The position numbers and the translations under genes are program-made. A stretch of 64,000 nt of DNA. Origin: Lewinella sp. 4G2 (lineage in GTDB: Bacteria > Bacteroidota > Bacteroidia > Chitinophagales > Saprospiraceae). Position 1 is the stretch's first letter. Each line of letters opens with the position of its first letter. The notes beneath the pieces are model-generated. The model had not been told where the DNA came from and ran no database searches. It worked only from the letters and a program-made list of their open reading frames with translations. Of this stretch, positions 7,278 to 16,119 are shown in pieces. The stretch covers positions 36,277 through 100,276 of the forward strand of contig NZ_LVWJ02000012.1 in the NCBI RefSeq assembly GCF_001625015.1. The letters run 5' to 3'.

Positions 7278-9893
7278 ATGCAGAAGTTTTTCCCCCTTGC
7301 CGGCCTGTTCGCCGTGTGTTTAGCTTTTGGCTGTAATAGCCAGAAAGTGGTGACCATGCCCGAAACGGAAGTCCGTGACCTCCCCGAAATGACCGTCACG
7401 CCGGAGGCCAATGGCGTCATCGACACCGAAGCCACCGAGCCGGAAATTGCCAACGAGCGGCCCCGCTACAACCCCGCCGCCACCCGCGTACACGATCTGC
7501 TGCACACCCGCCTGGACGTGCGTTTCGACTGGGAACAGGAAATGGTGATCGGCCGCGCCGTACTCACCCTGACACCCATCTTCAAGCCGAGCAAGGAGGT
7601 GACCATCGACGCCAAGAACTTCGATATTCTCCACATCAAAAATGGTGCGGACAAAGACTACGACTTCCGGTACACGGAGGATAAGCAGCAAGTGGTCGTT
7701 ACCCTGGACCGCGAGTACAAGAAGGGGGAGAAATACGACCTCGTCTTCACCTACAAGGCCACCCCCGCCGAAAGTGGTGGCTCCGCCGCCATTACCTCGG
7801 ATAAAGGACTCTTCTTCATCAACCCCCGCGGTGAAGAGGAAGGCAAACCCCGCCAGATCTGGACCCAGGGCGAGACCGAGCACAACAGCCGCTGGTTCCC
7901 CACCATCGATAAGCCAAACGAGCGGACGACCCAGGAGATGTACATCACCGTGGACCCGAAGTACAAGACCCTTTCCAACGGTAGCCTCATCAGCAGCACG
8001 AACAATGCGGACGGCACACGGACGGACTACTGGAAGATGGACCTACCCCACGCGCCCTACCTCTTCATGCTCGTCGTTGGTGAATTCGACATCGTAGAAG
8101 ACCAGCCCTGGAACGGCAAGCCCGTCAACTACTACATGGAAGACGGCTGGAAGGACCACGCCAAGGACATCTACCCCTACACCCGCGAAATGCTGACCTT
8201 CTTCAGCGACCTGACCGGCGTAAGCTACCCCTGGCCCAAATACAGCCAGGTAGCCGTGCGCGACTACGTATCCGGCGCCATGGAAAACACCTCCGCCGTC
8301 ATCTTTGGCGAATTCATGCACGGGACCAAGCGCGACCTCATCGACGTGGACCGCAACGAAAAGATCGTCGCCCACGAGATGTTCCACCACTGGTTCGGTG
8401 ACTACGTGACCTGCGAAAGCTGGGCCAACCTGACCCTCAACGAAGGTTTCGCCAACTACAGCGAGTACCTCTGGATGGAAGAAAAACACGGCAAAGACGC
8501 CGCCGAAGCACACATGCTCGACGAGCGCGGCGGTTACTTCGGCAGCGTCCGCCGCGGCGACGCCCACGAACTCATCTTCTACGGCTACGAGTCGCAGGAA
8601 GATATGTTCGACGCCCACAGCTACAACAAGGGCGGCGCCGTCCTCCACATGCTGCGTAATTACGTGGGTGACGAAGCCTTCTTCGCCTCCATCGAAAAAT
8701 ACCTGACCGACAATCAGTACTCCGCCGTCGAGGTGGACGAGCTCCGGATGGCCTTTGAGGACACGATGGGCGAAGACCTCAACTGGTTCTTCGACCAGTG
8801 GTTCCTCTCCGCCGGCCACCCCGCCCTCAAGCTGGAAACCGACTACGCCGATGGGATGGTAAAACTGACCGTCGAGCAGGAGCAGGACACGGAAGGCAAC
8901 GTGCCCGGCGTCTTCCGCCTCCCCACGCAGGTGGCTGTTTTGACGAACGGAAGTACCGTCCCCGCCATATACGACATTGTTGTGGACCAGCGCAAGCAGA
9001 CTTTTACTTTCCCCTCTAGCGTGAAGCCGGACGTAGTGATCTTCGACCCCCAGCATACGATTCTGGCTAACTACAATTACATTAAGTCCACCGACGAGCT
9101 CGCCGCTCAGTTCAAGGGGGCCCAAAGTTACATCGACCGCCACCTGGTCGTCCAACGCCTTGGCCTGAAGGACGATGATGCCGCCAAAACAGCTACGCTG
9201 ACGATGGCGCTGAAGGATCCTTTCTACGCCGTTCGCGCCCTCGCCATGGACGCCATCACGACGCCAAACGCGGAGCAACTGCGCCTTATCACGGAGATCG
9301 CCAAAAGCGACAGCCGGAGCAGCACCCGCGCGGCGGCCATCTCCATGCTCAGCGAAATGGAGGATGCCGATAAGGCAACCATCAAGATGATCGCCGAGCA
9401 GGCCATTCAGGCCCAGCCTTACCCGGTTGTAGCCGCCGGCCTCGGTGCCTTGGCCAACATCGATCCGAAGAGTGCCGTCCGGACCGCCGAGAAAATGGAG
9501 GCGCTGGATAACTCCACCATCGCCGCCGCCATCGCGGAACTATACGGTAAGGCCGGTGACCTCAACAAGCTGCCTTACTTCGAAGAGAAGATGAAGAAGG
9601 GTGAAGGTTTCGAGATCATCAACCTGATGAGCGCCTACCAGTCCCTCCTCAGCAAGGCCGACGACGCTAAGCGCAACGAAGGCGTGGCGGGCATGAAGGC
9701 CATGGCCCTCCTGCAGACGAGCAGCCCCTGGCGCCGCCTCGCCGCGACGGCCGCCCTCAACGATATGCGTGATGCCGCAAAAGAAGCCGGCAAAACAACC
9801 ATCGCCGACGAGCTCAAAACCATGATCGACGAGATCAAGGCCGCCGAAACGGAGCCGCAGCTGAAGCAGATCTATGGCCGTTTTGGACAGTAG
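7278..9893 (+). CDS. M1-family metallopeptidase lipoprotein
   Basis: An 871-residue zinc aminopeptidase of family M1. The substrate-binding motif GAMENTSAV and the zinc site HEMFHHWFGD with the third ligand Glu in LNEGFANY are intact. The start at 7278 gives a lipoprotein signal (LFAVCLAFGC), so the enzyme should be anchored outside the inner membrane. After the catalytic and beta domains, the last 250 residues form HEAT-like helical repeats, as in leukotriene-A4-hydrolase-like and ERAP-like members. A likely role is trimming of imported peptides. The gene is framed by two heptad-repeat hairpins, one on each side. Confidence 0.93.
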   Translation: MQKFFPLAGLFAVCLAFGCNSQKVVTMPETEVRDLPEMTVTPEANGVIDTEATEPEIANERPRYNPAATRVHDLLHTRLDVRFDWEQEMVIGRAVLTLTPIFKPSKEVTIDAKNFDILHIKNGADKDYDFRYTEDKQQVVVTLDREYKKGEKYDLVFTYKATPAESGGSAAITSDKGLFFINPRGEEEGKPRQIWTQGETEHNSRWFPTIDKPNERTTQEMYITVDPKYKTLSNGSLISSTNNADGTRTDYWKMDLPHAPYLFMLVVGEFDIVEDQPWNGKPVNYYMEDGWKDHAKDIYPYTREMLTFFSDLTGVSYPWPKYSQVAVRDYVSGAMENTSAVIFGEFMHGTKRDLIDVDRNEKIVAHEMFHHWFGDYVTCESWANLTLNEGFANYSEYLWMEEKHGKDAAEAHMLDERGGYFGSVRRGDAHELIFYGYESQEDMFDAHSYNKGGAVLHMLRNYVGDEAFFASIEKYLTDNQYSAVEVDELRMAFEDTMGEDLNWFFDQWFLSAGHPALKLETDYADGMVKLTVEQEQDTEGNVPGVFRLPTQVAVLTNGSTVPAIYDIVVDQRKQTFTFPSSVKPDVVIFDPQHTILANYNYIKSTDELAAQFKGAQSYIDRHLVVQRLGLKDDDAAKTATLTMALKDPFYAVRALAMDAITTPNAEQLRLITEIAKSDSRSSTRAAAISMLSEMEDADKATIKMIAEQAIQAQPYPVVAAGLGALANIDPKSAVRTAEKMEALDNSTIAAAIAELYGKAGDLNKLPYFEEKMKKGEGFEIINLMSAYQSLLSKADDAKRNEGVAGMKAMALLQTSSPWRRLAATAALNDMRDAAKEAGKTTIADELKTMIDEIKAAETEPQLKQIYGRFGQ

Positions 9894-9901
9894 AGAGTAA
9901 T

Positions 9902-9977
9902 GAGGTGCGAGTATCAAGTTGCAAGTGTCTACACTCGATACTTGCTACTTGTAACTCGCAACTCGCAACTCGCTACT
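9902..9977. repeat. Inverted heptad-repeat array B
   Basis: Starts 8 bp after the M1 peptidase stop. The left arm words are GAGGTGC, GAGTATC, AAGTTGC and AAGTGTC; the right arm words are ACTCGAT, ACTTGCT, ACTTGTA and ACTCGCA, complementary to the left. It uses the same vocabulary as array A at 7083-7219. Confidence 0.85.
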
Positions 9978-10034
9978 AAATACTACCAGACTAAGAAACG
10001 CGTTTTACTCTCCACATCCCCGCCCCAAAACTGA

Positions 10035-10883
10035 ATGAACAAACTCTTCCTTCCCCTCTTCGTCCTTCTTTATTTTACGGCGCTGCCGCAGGTGCAGGCA
10101 CAGTTGCAGATGCGCGGTGTGGAAGTGGGCCCGTGGGTAGGGACGGCCGTTTACTTCGGTGACCTGAATACCGACTTTAAGCTGAACCGGCCCGGTTTGG
10201 CGGGAGGCATTGGCGCGCGGTACAACTTTAACCACCGGCTGGCCGTCAAAGCCAGCGTGAACTACGGGCGCATCGAGGCGTACGACAGCGACAGCGATAA
10301 TCCCTTTGAGCTGAACCGCAACCTCAGCTTTCAGAATGACGTACTGGATGGCACCCTTCAGTTAGAATTCAACTTCCTCAACTACATCCACGGGCACCGG
10401 GAGTACTGGTTCACCCCTTACGCTTTCGCCGGTATCTCCGCCTTCACCCACAGCCCCAAGACCATCGCCGATGACGGCCGCACGGTCAGTTTGCGGGAAC
10501 TCGGGACCGAAGGGCAAATGCGGGGTGATGAGTACGCCATCATCAATATGGCCGTGGCCGGCGGCGTCGGTTTCAAGTGGGACATCACCTACGAGATTAG
10601 TATGGACATTAGCGCCGGTATCCGCGCCGGCGGTACGGATTACCTTGACGACGTCAGTACCAGCTACCCAGACCGGTCCGACCTCTTACGCAACCGGGGC
10701 CGCGACGCCTTCGAGCTCTACGACCGCAGCCTGATGGTCAACCAGGAGGGAGAACGCATCGACCGCGCTGGCGAACAGCGGGGAGACGATACGGTGAAGG
10801 ATGTCTACATCTTCGCTGGCTTCGGTGTCAATTACTACTTCGGCGACGTCCGCTGTCCGGGACTGGGTGGGAAGCGCCGCTAG
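10035..10883 (+). CDS. PorG-like outer-membrane barrel (DUF6089)
   Basis: A 282-residue outer-membrane beta-barrel with a signal peptide (LFLPLFVLLYFTALPQVQA, cleavage before QLQM). The first strand region, VGPWVGTAVYFGDLN, and the pattern of alternating strands with HREYWFTPYAFAGISAFTH match the DUF6089 family, which includes the T9SS component PorG. PorG sits in the outer membrane next to the PorK/PorN ring. The other T9SS core genes are not in the window, so the protein could be a PorG paralogue. The dispersed 17-bp word encodes the end of the signal peptide. Confidence 0.75.
   Translation: MNKLFLPLFVLLYFTALPQVQAQLQMRGVEVGPWVGTAVYFGDLNTDFKLNRPGLAGGIGARYNFNHRLAVKASVNYGRIEAYDSDSDNPFELNRNLSFQNDVLDGTLQLEFNFLNYIHGHREYWFTPYAFAGISAFTHSPKTIADDGRTVSLRELGTEGQMRGDEYAIINMAVAGGVGFKWDITYEISMDISAGIRAGGTDYLDDVSTSYPDRSDLLRNRGRDAFELYDRSLMVNQEGERIDRAGEQRGDDTVKDVYIFAGFGVNYYFGDVRCPGLGGKRR
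10079..10095 (+). repeat. Dispersed 17-bp word, C variant
   Basis: GGCGCTGCCGCAGGTGC is read in a different frame from the copies at 1095 and 3705, giving Ala-Leu-Pro-Gln-Val at the C-region of the PorG-like signal peptide. Confidence 0.7.
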
Positions 10884-10922
10884 GTCTCTGCCCGCTGACG
10901 GAGTAATCTTCGCTGGCCCTCC

Positions 10923-10930
10923 TATCTTTG
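10923..10930 (+). promoter_or_regulatory. -7 promoter box of yjbQ
   Basis: TATCTTTG is an exact consensus -7 box ending 4 nt before the ATG at 10935, which points to a leaderless transcript. Confidence 0.6.
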
Positions 10931-10934
10931 GCCC

Positions 10935-11345
10935 ATGGTTCAGCAGTATACGTTCACCCTTGCTGCCCGGCGGCGAGGTTACCATATTATTACGCGGGAA
11001 GTTCTGGAGCACCTAAGTGACTTGCCCGAGGCTGGTTTCTTGCACCTCTTCATCCAACACACTTCCGCGGCCATCACCATCAACGAGGCCGCTGACCCGG
11101 ATGTGCTCGTCGATTTTGAATCGGTCTTCAACCACCTCGTTCCCGAGAACTTGCCCTTCCTCGTCCACACCATGGAAGGGCCGGACGATATGCCAGCACA
11201 CATCAAAGCGGCGATGATTGGGCATAGTGTGACCATTCCCATCACAAAAGGCCGCCTTAACCTGGGAACCTGGCAGGGACTCTACCTCTGTGAGTTCCGG
11301 AACCGGGCTAGCGGGCGGCGCCTGGTCGCTACGGTTTACGGATAG
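10935..11345 (+). CDS. yjbQ: YjbQ / UPF0047 family protein
   Basis: A 136-residue protein of the secondary thiamine-phosphate synthase (YjbQ, UPF0047) family. Family signatures seen are RRGYHIITREV near the N-terminus, HTSAAITINEAADPDV, MEGPDDMPAHIKAAMIGHS and GTWQGLYLCEFRN. Members show weak thiamine phosphate synthase activity, but their main biological role is not settled. The ATG at 10935 matches the usual family N-terminus even though it lies almost on top of the promoter. The gene reads toward a GNAT gene ending 3 nt past its own stop, so the two are convergent. Confidence 0.9.
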   Translation: MVQQYTFTLAARRRGYHIITREVLEHLSDLPEAGFLHLFIQHTSAAITINEAADPDVLVDFESVFNHLVPENLPFLVHTMEGPDDMPAHIKAAMIGHSVTIPITKGRLNLGTWQGLYLCEFRNRASGRRLVATVYG

Positions 11346-11347
11346 GT

Positions 11348-11884
11348 CTAGCCTTCTAAGGGCGGCTCCTTGGTAATCACGTCGGGTAAAATGTAAGTAC
11401 GGTAACCCTCCCGCGGGTCGATCAGCGTTGGGTAGTAGTCCGGCCCCACTAGTCGGCCACCAATCTTCTCGGCCGCCCGGGCTGACCGGTAGTTGCCGGC
11501 AGCAATATTTAGGCAGGCCTTTTTCCCCTGCGCGGTAAGGTGGGCCACCATCAAACTCTTCATTTCCCGGTTGGTACGGCCACCCCAGTACGCACGGGCG
11601 AGGACGGTCCAGCCAATCTCCACAATATCCGTGTGGGTGGGGAGCGGTTGGAAGCGGCTCGAGCCAATCACTTCTTCCGTATTAAGATCCTCTACGAGCA
11701 GACAGCCACCGGATTTAAGGGACTGCTCGAAAAACTCCGCGAATACCTCTGGTAGGTACCTTTTGGCCGGGTGCTGGTCCCAGATCAACGGATCATGGGT
11801 GACGGCGTAGAATGCCGCCCGGTCTTCGGCGCATAGCGGTCTCAGGCGAATGGTTTTGCCAGTCAGGGTTGGTTGGAGGTCCAT
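11348..11884 (-). CDS. GNAT-family N-acetyltransferase
   Basis: A 178-residue acetyltransferase of the RimJ/RimL type. It has the opening LTGKTIRLRPLCAEDRAAFY, the beta4-beta5 region IVEIGWTVLARAYWGGRTN and the C-terminal motif with ACLNIAAGNYRSARAAEKIGGRLVG; the P-loop that binds acetyl-CoA is the WGGRTNREMKS segment. This type often acetylates protein N-termini or small amines, but the substrate is unknown here. It is 9 nt downstream of the M14 peptidase gene start-to-stop order on the minus strand, so both may share a transcript. Confidence 0.85.
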   Translation of the reverse strand: MDLQPTLTGKTIRLRPLCAEDRAAFYAVTHDPLIWDQHPAKRYLPEVFAEFFEQSLKSGGCLLVEDLNTEEVIGSSRFQPLPTHTDIVEIGWTVLARAYWGGRTNREMKSLMVAHLTAQGKKACLNIAAGNYRSARAAEKIGGRLVGPDYYPTLIDPREGYRTYILPDVITKEPPLEG

Positions 11885-11893
11885 AGTTTTTGA

Positions 11894-14437
11894 TTACCGC
11901 ACCTGGAAAAGGGCATTCCCAAACAACAACTTCCCCTCTTCCCAAAAACCCCGGTAAAGCGGATTGTCCACCAGGTAAATAACTTGCCCTGCACCCATGT
12001 CCTGCACGCCAAAGATCAGTGTCTCCTGGATGGCGGCCTTCGCCTCCGCACCGATGAATCCGGAAATGGTGGGGTTCGTCCGCACGCGGCCGGCGTTTAC
12101 GCCCTTGTCGAGATAGTCGTAAGTATCGCTGCCGGTCTTCAGGCTGAAGTACTGGCTACCGATCCCAAAACTTAGGGGGTGGGTGTTGTCCAGTTCTACC
12201 TCCACCACGGCACCGGGGTTGTAGGTGCTAATGAAGCGGCGTTCACGGCCGGCGTAGGGGAGGAGGCGGTGGTCGCCCGGTGCGGCCTTTGCCTCGTCCG
12301 CAGCATCGTCTTCCTTTTTATCATCCTTACCACCCTTCTTTTTCAGGTCAAAGCCATCCATCTTTTGGAGGGAGGCATTGGCGCTGCCGATGGCAATTAG
12401 CTTGCCGCCGGCCTTGATCCAGGTTTGCAGCTCGTTCGCTACTTTGCCGAAGTCGTAACGCCCCTCCGGTAGTACCAGCACGTCGAAGTCACCACTGAGG
12501 ACGTCATCCACGTCCTCCGGGCGGAAGACGCTGGCGGGGTAATCCAACTCCCGTTCAAAGTACCACCACACCTGTCCGAATTGGTTAGGGTCGACATTCT
12601 CACCGCCCAGGATGGCGACCTTAGGCTGACCTACCAGCCCATAACGGCCGTTTCCGAGGTCACCGCCTTTGGTGCTGAAGCCGGTCTGAAGCAGCTTGAG
12701 CATTACCCCGTGTTGTTCGGCCGCGCTATGCACCTTATTCACGTACTCTGCCGTGTTACGGTTATCCGCTTTCGTGATGATGATGGAGCCAGCGGGGTAA
12801 TTGGCCTGGCCGAAGCTGAAATCGTTCCCCGCAGTTCTTACTTGAACCCCGTGCCGGGCTAGTTCGCCCAGGATAGCTACGGAAGTAACGTCCTCCCAGG
12901 GGATGACGATGGCGTAGGCGCTCGCCATCTCGGCTACGCTCGGTAAGCTAGGGGCTGCGACCGGTCCGAAAGGCTCGGTCTTCACATTGATCCGCGATTT
13001 ACTCGCGTAGGCGTCCAACCCGTAGGCGAGGGGAACGGACCAGCCAGTAATGTCGTAAGTCACGGAATCCTCCACCGTCGCGTCCGGGTCAAAGAGTACC
13101 TGCGTCAGTACGGACCGCGGCTGGTAAGCGGAAACGATTAGATCACCTGCGGCTACTCTCGTGTCGGCCGTGGCGCCGGTCCGGTAGCTGTACATCCGGC
13201 CCGTATGCTTTCCCGTGGCCCGTCCGTAGTGGATCCCGTTGCGGTCCAGCAGCTCCCGCAGTCGGCGCATTTTTCCCGGAGCGGTGGTCCCCGGCACGAC
13301 GTAGGTCACATAATCTCCCTGTGGCCCGGCCTGGCTATTCTTGAAGTAGCGGCGGAAGTTTTCGGTGATCCGGTCACTTTCGCGGCTGGCGATCTCAACG
13401 GTGCTCAGCGAGGTAGTGGTATGGTGCTCGATGCGGTCGCTCAGCGTCAGCGTATCTCCATTGGGTAGGTCGATGGCGCGCCCGGCCCGGCCGTGTCCGC
13501 CCTGTTCGTAGGTCATACCGATCGATCCGTTGAAGGTAGGGTAGGTGTCGCCGTAGCTCGGGTAGAGCAAATCGAAGCGTTCCCGCGTAAAGTAAAGCCA
13601 ACCTTCCCGGTCGAAGTAGCTAGCGTGGTTCTTCCCGATCTCCGTCTGAAATTCACATTGCCAATCCGTGATGTATTCGTGAAAGGGCGCTGCCGCGGGT
13701 GCGAAGTAATAGGGGCTGGTGTACCCCTGCTCGTGAATATCGGCGTGAATGTGGGGCATCCACTCCTTGTAAAGGACCATCCGTTGGCGACTTTCTACCT
13801 GGGTCTGCCAGGCCCAGTCCCGGTTAAGGTCAAAAAGGTAGTGGTTGACGCGCCCGCCGGGCCAGGGCTCCCGGTGTTCCTTGGCGTTAGGGTTCGTATC
13901 CGGACGGCGGTTACTGACCTGCCGGTACCAATTGGTGTAGCGATTGTAGCCATCAGGATTGAGGCTGGGATCGATGAGCACAATGACGTTCTCCAGCCAG
14001 GCGAAAGTCCGTCGGTTAGTCGGGTCCACCAATTCGTGCAGTACCCGCATACTGGCTTCGGAGCCCGCCGCTTCGTTGCCGTGTACGCTGTAGGAAAGCC
14101 ACACAATGGCGATGTCCTCGAGCTCCGGATCGACCTTCCCTTCCAGTAGACCCGCCGCCCGCAGATTGTTCTCTCGAATCGCATCAATGCGGGCAAGATT
14201 CTCCGGCGTACTGATGGTCGCCAAAAGCAGGGGCCGCCCCTCGTTCGATCGTCCGTATTCCTGCAGGGAGACGCGGTCACTCTTCTCCGTCACGTGCTCG
14301 AAGTAGTCGACCAATTGGTGATGGGCCGTAAAGGTTTCGCCCAAAGCATGCGGTAGGAACGCACTCGGCGAGGAGATGTCCTGAGCTGATACGAAGGAAG
14401 TAAGCAGAATTGATACAAGGAATAGCAGACTACGCAT
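11894..14437 (-). CDS. Secreted M14-family zinc carboxypeptidase
   Basis: An 847-residue extracellular enzyme. It has a signal peptide ending VSAQD, then a carboxypeptidase A-like domain with zinc ligands in SVHGNEAAGSE (HxxE) and the third His in ADIHEQGYTS; DLNRDWAWQTQ carries the substrate-binding Asn-Arg. Residues after about 400 form a long beta-rich and Rossmann-like region (KVAILGGENVDPNQFGQVWW, FDVLVLPEGRYDFG) that resembles a class I glutamine-amidotransferase-like fold, as in several large Bacteroidota M14 proteins. A run of Lys/Asp near residue 700 is a flexible loop. The likely role is degradation of peptides or cell-wall fragments in the periplasm or outside. Confidence 0.9.
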   Translation of the reverse strand: MRSLLFLVSILLTSFVSAQDISSPSAFLPHALGETFTAHHQLVDYFEHVTEKSDRVSLQEYGRSNEGRPLLLATISTPENLARIDAIRENNLRAAGLLEGKVDPELEDIAIVWLSYSVHGNEAAGSEASMRVLHELVDPTNRRTFAWLENVIVLIDPSLNPDGYNRYTNWYRQVSNRRPDTNPNAKEHREPWPGGRVNHYLFDLNRDWAWQTQVESRQRMVLYKEWMPHIHADIHEQGYTSPYYFAPAAAPFHEYITDWQCEFQTEIGKNHASYFDREGWLYFTRERFDLLYPSYGDTYPTFNGSIGMTYEQGGHGRAGRAIDLPNGDTLTLSDRIEHHTTTSLSTVEIASRESDRITENFRRYFKNSQAGPQGDYVTYVVPGTTAPGKMRRLRELLDRNGIHYGRATGKHTGRMYSYRTGATADTRVAAGDLIVSAYQPRSVLTQVLFDPDATVEDSVTYDITGWSVPLAYGLDAYASKSRINVKTEPFGPVAAPSLPSVAEMASAYAIVIPWEDVTSVAILGELARHGVQVRTAGNDFSFGQANYPAGSIIITKADNRNTAEYVNKVHSAAEQHGVMLKLLQTGFSTKGGDLGNGRYGLVGQPKVAILGGENVDPNQFGQVWWYFERELDYPASVFRPEDVDDVLSGDFDVLVLPEGRYDFGKVANELQTWIKAGGKLIAIGSANASLQKMDGFDLKKKGGKDDKKEDDAADEAKAAPGDHRLLPYAGRERRFISTYNPGAVVEVELDNTHPLSFGIGSQYFSLKTGSDTYDYLDKGVNAGRVRTNPTISGFIGAEAKAAIQETLIFGVQDMGAGQVIYLVDNPLYRGFWEEGKLLFGNALFQVR
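13686..13702 (+). repeat. Dispersed word, one mismatch (G variant)
   Basis: GGCGCTGCCGCGGGTGC differs from the consensus at one base. In the M14 gene it encodes FAPAAAPF, a segment that may be a natural family motif, so this copy is weaker support. Confidence 0.4.
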
Positions 14438-14523
14438 GGGATATATTTATCGAGCACCACAAGGTAAGACCTGCTCGTAGACCGTCCCATCACGGTGTAT
14501 GGTAATAAGTCACCCCGACCGAA

Positions 14524-15108
14524 CTACTTGGCATATAGCCCCGACGCCTCAATCTCTCTGGCCACCGCGTCAGGAACGAGGTAACGCGCACTCAATCCCT
14601 CCTTCAACGTTTTCCGGATGTAGGTGGCCGAGAGGTGCATCAGCGGTGCATCGTAGATGGTCACCCGCCCGTGGGTAGCCAAGTCCCCTGGTTCGTACCC
14701 CGGCCGGTTGTAAACGTGAATGTCGTAATCCCGCAGAATGATGTCGTGGTTTTTCCACTTGTGCAGCGTAGCTAAGTTGTCCGTACCCATGATGAGGGCA
14801 AATTCTCGGTCCGGGTACTTATCCCGCAGCACCGCTAAGGTGTCGATGGTGTAGGAGGGCTTCGGCATCGTGAACTCCACGTTGCTGGCCTTCAGATTTG
14901 GCGTGTCGCCGATGGCGAGTTCCACCAGGTGGAGGCGGTCGTGATCACGCGCCAGGCTGGCCCGTTCCTTGAACGGATTCTGGGGGCTGACGACCATCCA
15001 GACCTCCGTCATTTCCGTCTTCGTCGCCATGAAGTTGGCCAGGATCATGTGCCCGACGTGCACGGGGTTAAAGGAGCCGAAGAACAGGCCGATCTTACGT
15101 GTTGCCAT
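14524..15108 (-). CDS. nadD: Nicotinate-nucleotide adenylyltransferase
   Basis: A 194-residue nucleotidyltransferase that makes deamido-NAD from nicotinate mononucleotide and ATP. The ATP-binding motif GSFNPVHVGH and the second motif LSATYIRKTL (the family (I/L)S(S/A)T-x-IR) are both present, and the substrate loop WMVVSPQNPFK fits NadD. The gene begins 15 nt after the end of the aspartoacylase-like gene, so the two probably form one operon. Length is normal for the family. Confidence 0.95.
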   Translation of the reverse strand: MATRKIGLFFGSFNPVHVGHMILANFMATKTEMTEVWMVVSPQNPFKERASLARDHDRLHLVELAIGDTPNLKASNVEFTMPKPSYTIDTLAVLRDKYPDREFALIMGTDNLATLHKWKNHDIILRDYDIHVYNRPGYEPGDLATHGRVTIYDAPLMHLSATYIRKTLKEGLSARYLVPDAVAREIEASGLYAK

Positions 15109-15123
15109 AGGAGGGGTAGAATT

Positions 15124-16074
15124 CTAAGCGCTTGCGGGGAGTGTACAATCACGGAGTAAAAAGAACCCTTCGTTCCCCTTCTCCTGGTAGAGCGGCATGA
15201 GCAGATAACCATCCTCCGGGCTACGGATCTCGCCCCTTACGTCGCGGGCGATGACCGCCCCCTTCTCAACGGGTTGAAAGTTGACGTAACCCGGGTCCAT
15301 TTGGAACCCATCCGATTGCGTGATGTGATGGACGTACACGAGGTCCGTCAAAAGAGGCAAGTTAGCCGCGGCTTCTTGCAGTAATTCATCGTGGTACGTT
15401 CGTACGTCTTCCGGCCGGACGCAGCCCAAAGCCCGGATCAAACTAAGGACGGCCGCCAGCGAGAGTTCAATGGACTCCGGATCCTGGTGCCCTCCCGCCT
15501 CGAAGGTGACGGCGCGGATGGGGAAATTGGTCTTAAAGTTGTTCCCCCGGAAGTAGTGCAGCGTCGTCCCCTGCAAACCACTCAGCATTCCCTTGATGAC
15601 GGGGACGAACATACCCGCAGCCAGATCCAGACTAGGGCGATCGTCTCCGGTTATGGAGAAGATCCCCCCACTTGCGGTGGTAGTGTGGAGATCGATCAGG
15701 ACGAGTTCACTCAGGGGCGCCTCCTCCACGGCGGTCTCGATGCAGGCCAGGAGCTCGTGGAGTTCCCGATCCTCGGAGGTGGCGAAGGACCGTTCCCCGT
15801 CCGGTGCGGGCCGCCAAATACGGTTGAGGTCGGTATCAATGTAGCGTACTCCCTGAGACAGTGCCTCCAAATTCCCCCGTAGGGCCAGCAATTCTCCACG
15901 AAAGGTGAAACCGGGATTGATGTCCGGTTCTTCCGCCAGGAGCTCAAACAGACGCTCCAGCGCCCGGACACCAGCTGGCTCATTACCGTGGATGCCCCCA
16001 ATGGCCACGACGAGCGGGCCCGGTTCGCTACCGCGATAATGGCCAATTATTCGGCCGGGGAGAGCGTCTTGCAT
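15124..16074 (-). CDS. Succinylglutamate desuccinylase/aspartoacylase family protein
   Basis: A 316-residue metallo-acylase of the AstE/AspA group in the M14 clan. Zinc ligands are in GGIHGNEPAG (HxxE) and the His of VLIDLHTTTASGG; YIDTDLNRIWRP supplies the substrate-binding Asn-Arg; the Glu in VTFEAGGHQDPES is the likely catalytic base. The last 90 residues form the usual beta-barrel (VYVHHITQSDGF, EKGAVIARD). Enzymes of this type remove acyl groups from amino acids. The substrate here is not determined. Placement directly in front of nadD hints at aspartate or NAD metabolism, which is inference. Confidence 0.85.
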   Translation of the reverse strand: MQDALPGRIIGHYRGSEPGPLVVAIGGIHGNEPAGVRALERLFELLAEEPDINPGFTFRGELLALRGNLEALSQGVRYIDTDLNRIWRPAPDGERSFATSEDRELHELLACIETAVEEAPLSELVLIDLHTTTASGGIFSITGDDRPSLDLAAGMFVPVIKGMLSGLQGTTLHYFRGNNFKTNFPIRAVTFEAGGHQDPESIELSLAAVLSLIRALGCVRPEDVRTYHDELLQEAAANLPLLTDLVYVHHITQSDGFQMDPGYVNFQPVEKGAVIARDVRGEIRSPEDGYLLMPLYQEKGNEGFFLLRDCTLPASA

Positions 16075-16119
16075 GCAGGGGGGATCTGTGTTTTGAGTGC
16101 TTAAATTAATCGCCGCAGG

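Noticed and set aside
8043..9278. Long antisense frame over the M1 peptidase gene (411 codons)
   Set aside because: It is the mirror of a strongly coding GC-rich gene; its translation is rich in Val, Gly and His without any domain.
13686..13702. Full member of the dispersed-word family
   Set aside because: It has one mismatch and encodes YYFAPAAAPFHE, which may be a conserved M14 motif, so it is kept only as weak support.
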